Source of the DNA: CAZGGW01 sp964525365
Lineage (GTDB): Bacteria > Bacillota_I > Bacilli_A > RF39 > UBA660
DNA length: 18,982 nucleotides
Direction of reading: 5' to 3'
Assembly (NCBI GenBank): GCA_964525365.1
Contig: CAZGGW010000015.1
Span: 1-18,982, forward strand
Part shown: positions 16,319 through 18,982 of the stretch, piece after piece
How positions within the stretch are numbered: position 1 is the stretch's first letter
How the letters are laid out: each line of letters starts with the position of its first letter
Position numbers and translations under genes: made by a program
The notes under the pieces: generated by a model
Told to the model about the DNA's origin: nothing
Database searches by the model: none
Seen by the model: only the letters and a program-made list of their open reading frames with translations

Positions 16319-16418
16319 NNNNNNNNNNNNNNNNNNNNNNNNNNNNNNNNNNNNNNNNNNNNNNNNNNNNNNNNNNNNNNNNNNNNNNNNNNNNNNNNNN
16401 NNNNNNNNNNNNNNNNNN
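16319..16418. other. Assembly gap (100 N)
   Basis: Exactly 100 undetermined bases, a standard scaffold placeholder rather than a measured length. It interrupts the large cysteine-rich gene. The frame before it (codons starting at 16317) and after it (16421) differ, so for one intact gene the true gap length must be 2 modulo 3, which 100 is not. Confidence 0.99.
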
Positions 16419-16420
16419 GT

Positions 16421-17524
16421 GACGGAAAGATTAATTGTAAGGTTGAAATTGAAGGAGAAACTAAAGATATTACTCCTAAAGGTTTGGGCAAAGATTCTGC
16501 AAAGGCAAGAATTGTTACTGATTATAAAGGTCAAAGTGCTTCAAGTGTAAATGTAGAATATGAAGATGAAAATTATGGAAATACCGTTGAAATAACTTCT
16601 TATATTGAAGTGTCAAAGCCCACTGATACGGATTACTATTCGAAGCCAAAAGAATATACAACCTCCCCTGCACAATGTTCACGTGATTTACCTACATCAG
16701 AAATTGAAAACGATGAACCTTTACCATATTATAGTTGTACGGGCACTAGAACTAGTGCTACCTGTTCCTATGGAAGCCTTAATCCCCCCAAAACTGAAGT
16801 TGCAGACTTTTTGATAGAGGCCAAACTTGAATATTGGCAAAGTAGAAATTATAGTACTCAAGTTTATACTGGAACAGTACAACCGGTGGCATGTTCATCC
16901 ACTCAAAATTGTGAAAATCTACCTAGTTATATTTATCCAGTATCTTTGGATGCTGAGAATGGATGTTATTGGATAAAATTTAATTATAGTAATTTGGTTG
17001 ATAATAGTGTAAGAAATAAAAAGATAAGATTTCCAGATGGAACTTATGAATGTATATATAAAGTTGTAAATGAAACAATATATTTTGAATGTGGTAATGA
17101 TGAATGTACAGTGATTTGTGTTGGTGATGATTGTGATTCGGTTGACCCTAAGAAACCATGTGCTGATAACGATCCAAATTGTAGTACATCACTAGGATTT
17201 ATTTATAGAAGTATCGATTTAACTAATGTATTTCCCAATAATCGAGAATATGGCAGTAATTGGTTGAATTCAGCTAGTTTGATAACTCAAATTGAAAATA
17301 TTGGAAATAATATATGGAATGAAGATAGTGAGTATAGTTTTACCCTAACGCCTTCTAATATTGCTGATATTAAAAAATATAATGCAAAAATGGAAAATTC
17401 AAACAACGGTTATTTAGATACTTCAATTGTGTGTGAAAATGGATTTGAAAATTGTAAAAGTACTTTTTTAAATAATATTAAATCATATACTAGACATTCT
17501 GATTTAGCCGGGAGGAATAAATGA
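16421..17524 (+). CDS. Very large cysteine-rich secreted protein, C-terminal part
   Basis: The frame is open from the first complete codon after the gap (GAC 16421), continuous with a Met codon at 16484 that lacks a ribosome binding site, so this is the 3' portion of the 13812 gene rather than a separate one. It encodes 367 residues with 16 cysteines, including the cluster CGNDECTVICVGDDC followed by KKPCADNDPNC. The C-terminal 100 residues (FIYRSIDLTNVFPNN..., NIADIKKYNAKMENS, VCENGFENCKSTFL) look like a separate folded domain. There is no terminal hydrophobic helix and no LPXTG- or NPKTG-like signal, so the protein must be retained by partners, by the wall, or released. The stop overlaps the next start (ATGA), and GGGAGG (17510-17515) lies inside this frame. 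Confidence 0.85.
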   Translation, partial: DGKINCKVEIEGETKDITPKGLGKDSAKARIVTDYKGQSASSVNVEYEDENYGNTVEITSYIEVSKPTDTDYYSKPKEYTTSPAQCSRDLPTSEIENDEPLPYYSCTGTRTSATCSYGSLNPPKTEVADFLIEAKLEYWQSRNYSTQVYTGTVQPVACSSTQNCENLPSYIYPVSLDAENGCYWIKFNYSNLVDNSVRNKKIRFPDGTYECIYKVVNETIYFECGNDECTVICVGDDCDSVDPKKPCADNDPNCSTSLGFIYRSIDLTNVFPNNREYGSNWLNSASLITQIENIGNNIWNEDSEYSFTLTPSNIADIKKYNAKMENSNNGYLDTSIVCENGFENCKSTFLNNIKSYTRHSDLAGRNK

Positions 17525-17925
17525 AGCAGTCGTTTATGGGATACTTAATTATAATTCTCGGTATATTTATTCTTGTAGTACTGATGTTAGTTCAAGAATT
17601 AACTTCAACGTCTGAACAAGATTATTATAATACAAAAGAAATAATGGAAGCGGCTATGATTGATGCAGTAGATTATGGTACTTATAGAACAAGTAGAAAG
17701 ATAAGAATAATTAAAGAAAAGTTTGTTGAAAATTTCTTGAGAAGATTTGCTGAAAGTGTTAATGCAACTAAAGATTATAATATTGAATTTTTTGAAATAA
17801 GTGAAAGTCCTCCTAAAGCTACGGTTAGGATAAGCACTAAAACTGGAAGTTATACTATAGATAGTGATACTGCTGAATTTGATATTATTACTACTTTAAG
17901 TGGTATATTGGAAACTAAGTATTAG
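17521..17925 (+). CDS. Small pilin- or TadE-like single-pass membrane protein
   Basis: This 134-aa protein has a hydrophobic helix at residues 7-25 (GYLIIILGIFILVVLMLVQ), then a helical stretch rich in charged residues (about 35-80) and a C-terminal beta-rich domain (84-130, IEFFEIS, KATVRISTKTGSYTI, AEFDIITTLSG). This N-terminal-helix plus small globular domain architecture is that of TadE-like or pseudopilin-like proteins, but no prepilin peptidase site is convincing, so the similarity is architectural only. It has no cysteine, unlike its neighbours. ATG 17521 overlaps the stop of the large secreted protein (ATGA) behind GGGAGG. It is the last gene of the operon and ends within the stem of a strong terminator. 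Confidence 0.78.
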   Translation: MKQSFMGYLIIILGIFILVVLMLVQELTSTSEQDYYNTKEIMEAAMIDAVDYGTYRTSRKIRIIKEKFVENFLRRFAESVNATKDYNIEFFEISESPPKATVRISTKTGSYTIDSDTAEFDIITTLSGILETKY

Positions 17926-17956
17926 AAAGTAAAGTTTATTTACTTTCTAATATTTT
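17922..17956 (+). terminator. Terminator of the envelope operon
   Basis: A perfect 12-bp inverted repeat, TTAGAAAGTAAA (17922-17933) and TTTACTTTCTAA (17939-17950), has a 5-base loop and is followed by TATTTT. It contains the stop codon of the last operon gene. Its right arm also supplies the candidate -35 of the next gene. Confidence 0.7.
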
Positions 17957-17967
17957 GCATATATAAT
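17939..17967 (+). promoter_or_regulatory. Promoter of the HD-domain gene, probably giving a leaderless mRNA
   Basis: The -35-like TTTACT (17939-17944), a 17-bp spacer and a perfect -10 TATAAT (17962-17967) place the transcript start at about 17974-17975, which is the ATG itself. No Shine-Dalgarno sequence precedes that ATG. The -35 overlaps the right arm of the terminator hairpin. Confidence 0.55.
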
Positions 17968-17974
17968 AATTTTT

Positions 17975-18367
17975 ATGGAAAAAAAGTTTATTGAATATTT
18001 AGATATAATATGCGAAGAAAAGCCAAGTTTTTTAAAAAAATACATTTTTACATCTTCTATGCAAAGATTAAAGTATATTGATTATTTTTGTGGTATGAAA
18101 TATGGAAGCAAACATATTTATAATTTTTTATTTCCTATAAGTAGATTAGACCATTCTATATCAACTGCTTTGATAAGTTGGAATTTTACATATGATAAAG
18201 AAACCACGATCGCAGGTTTGATTCACGATATTGCTACACCTTGTTTTTCTCATACAATTGATTATATGAATGGCGATTATGTGAATCAAGAAAGTACAGA
18301 AATTGGTATTGAAAAAGCAATTGAGAGCGATAAAGAATTAATATCATTTTTTTTAAAAAAAAGATAA
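17975..18367 (+). CDS. HD-domain phosphohydrolase, N-terminal fragment (frameshifted)
   Basis: This is the first 129 codons of an HD-superfamily metal-dependent hydrolase; such enzymes cleave phosphate esters of nucleotides, for example dNTP triphosphohydrolases. RLDHSISTA provides H60, GLIHDIATPCFSH provides the HD pair H84-D85 and H93, and the region is helical as expected. The frame hits TAA at 18365-18367 immediately after a run of eight T (18347-18354) and eight A (18355-18362). Shifting by one base there continues the protein as DNLSVNKIIDF... into 18363-18908. The fourth metal ligand, an Asp, lies only in the downstream part, so this fragment alone should be inactive. There is no ribosome binding site, and the promoter spacing suggests leaderless translation. 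The substrate is unknown. Confidence 0.8.
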   Translation: MEKKFIEYLDIICEEKPSFLKKYIFTSSMQRLKYIDYFCGMKYGSKHIYNFLFPISRLDHSISTALISWNFTYDKETTIAGLIHDIATPCFSHTIDYMNGDYVNQESTEIGIEKAIESDKELISFFLKKR

Positions 18368-18908
18368 TCTTTCGGTTAATAAAATAATAGATTTCAAAAA
18401 ATATACTGTGGTTGATTTAGATAGACCCAGTTTATGTGCTGATAGGATAGATGGAATATTTTTACCCGCTTATTCGTGGCTTCATGTTACTAATATAAAT
18501 GAAATAAACGAAATATATAAGGATCTACTGCTTTTATTAAATGAAAAAAACGAAATGGAATTAGGTTTTTTAAATACAGAGTCTGCTAAAAAAATGTATA
18601 AGTTGAATATGTTAGTAAATCAAGCCACTCATAACAAGAAGGATTTTTGCTCTTTATACTTATTATCCAAAGTAGTAAGAGAACTAATAAACAAAAACAT
18701 CATTGTTTATGATGATTTATATAAATATGGTGAAGACGAAATAATAGATATTATTGAGTCTGTATCTGACAAAAATGTAAAAACTTTATGGAATAACTTT
18801 GTAAATTTAAAAAATGCAGATGACATAAATATGTCCGATATTAAAGAAAAATCTTTGAATCCATTAGTATTAAGTAAAAGGTTATTTGTTGGTGTAAAGA
18901 ATTTTTAG
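18363..18908 (+). CDS. HD-domain phosphohydrolase, C-terminal fragment (other frame)
   Basis: This is a continuation, one frame over, of the HD protein starting at 17975. It supplies the conserved final metal-binding Asp in DRPSLCADRIDGIF, then a helical C-terminal region. A GTG at 18408 begins an apparent shorter frame but has no ribosome binding site, and the frame is open back to 18357, just past the T8A8 tract. That pattern means it is not an independent gene. With one base removed from the tract the whole protein would be about 310 aa. Whether the extra base is a sequencing error, a true mutation, or is bypassed by transcriptional slippage cannot be decided from this sequence. Confidence 0.75.
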   Translation, partial: DNLSVNKIIDFKKYTVVDLDRPSLCADRIDGIFLPAYSWLHVTNINEINEIYKDLLLLLNEKNEMELGFLNTESAKKMYKLNMLVNQATHNKKDFCSLYLLSKVVRELINKNIIVYDDLYKYGEDEIIDIIESVSDKNVKTLWNNFVNLKNADDINMSDIKEKSLNPLVLSKRLFVGVKNF

Positions 18909-18919
18909 GTAAAAAGTGA

Positions 18920-18941
18920 AAAAAGTTAAGTGCAACTTTTT
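18920..18941 (+). terminator. Candidate terminator after the HD gene
   Basis: AAAAAGTT (18920-18927) and AACTTTTT (18934-18941) form an 8-bp stem with a 6-base loop 11 bp after the stop. The T tract is contained in the right arm, so the structure is weak but well placed. Confidence 0.5.
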
Positions 18942-18982
18942 AGAATAATCTACAGTCAAGTTTTTAGTCGTTTATGCCGAGA

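Noticed and set aside
16419..16550. Continuation of the 13812 frame through the N run to a stop at 16550
   Set aside because: The residues after the gap in that frame are low-complexity Leu/Lys-rich and unlike the protein; the other frame continues the Cys-rich composition. The apparent join depends on the arbitrary gap length of 100.
16484..17524. Separate gene starting at ATG 16484
   Set aside because: No ribosome binding site, no signal peptide, and the frame is open back to the edge of the N run; it is the 3' part of the 13812 gene.
1..18982. CRISPR array, insertion sequence, phage genes or attachment sites
   Set aside because: I saw no regularly spaced direct repeats, transposase or integrase motifs, or phage structural genes; the tRNA genes show no nearby duplicated 3' ends.

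Overview
This is a low-GC window from a Gram-positive bacterium using the standard bacterial code: TGG encodes Trp, TGA is used as a stop, Shine-Dalgarno sites are strong, and valS is preceded by a T-box leader. SpoVS, a class B sortase, an NPKTG sorting signal and a VanY-type peptidase fit an uncultured Bacillota, possibly one of the reduced gut Bacilli. The lineage is inference. A 100-base run of N at 16319-16418 and a probable homopolymer frameshift near 18350 suggest a draft, possibly metagenomic, assembly.

Layout. Positions 1-53 are the 3' part of tRNA-Phe and its terminator. At 152-604 is an orphan gene with its own strong promoter. Positions 731-885 hold tRNA-Arg(ACG) and tRNA-Pro(TGG). 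At 975-2249 is a pyrimidine-nucleoside phosphorylase, followed by a membrane protein with two cadherin-like beta-sandwich repeats that appears to start at ATT (2263-3015). It converges with and overlaps a VanY-type carboxypeptidase on the minus strand (3007-4107). A 14-bp perfect inverted repeat separates that gene from spoVS (4214-4477). topA (4570-6591) and T-box-regulated valS (6857-9376) follow. A shared terminator then separates valS from a minus-strand VWA surface protein carrying NPKTG (9424-10671).

The accessory part is 9424-17925. Divergently from the VWA gene runs a tightly packed five-gene unit: a class B sortase with an unusual N-terminal cytoplasmic domain, apparently starting at ATT (10783-12378); two paralogous signal-peptide/one-TM proteins (12375-13013 and 13063-13815); a very large cysteine-rich secreted protein with an N-terminal NlpC/P60-like domain, interrupted by the assembly gap (13812-17524); and a small pilin- or TadE-like membrane protein (17521-17925). 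Three of the four junctions are ATGA overlaps. I read this as an uncharacterised cell-envelope module in which the sortase probably anchors the NPKTG VWA protein, and the other products form a disulfide-rich surface assembly. The window ends with an HD-domain hydrolase split by a frameshift at a T8A8 tract (17975-18908), apparently transcribed without a 5' leader.
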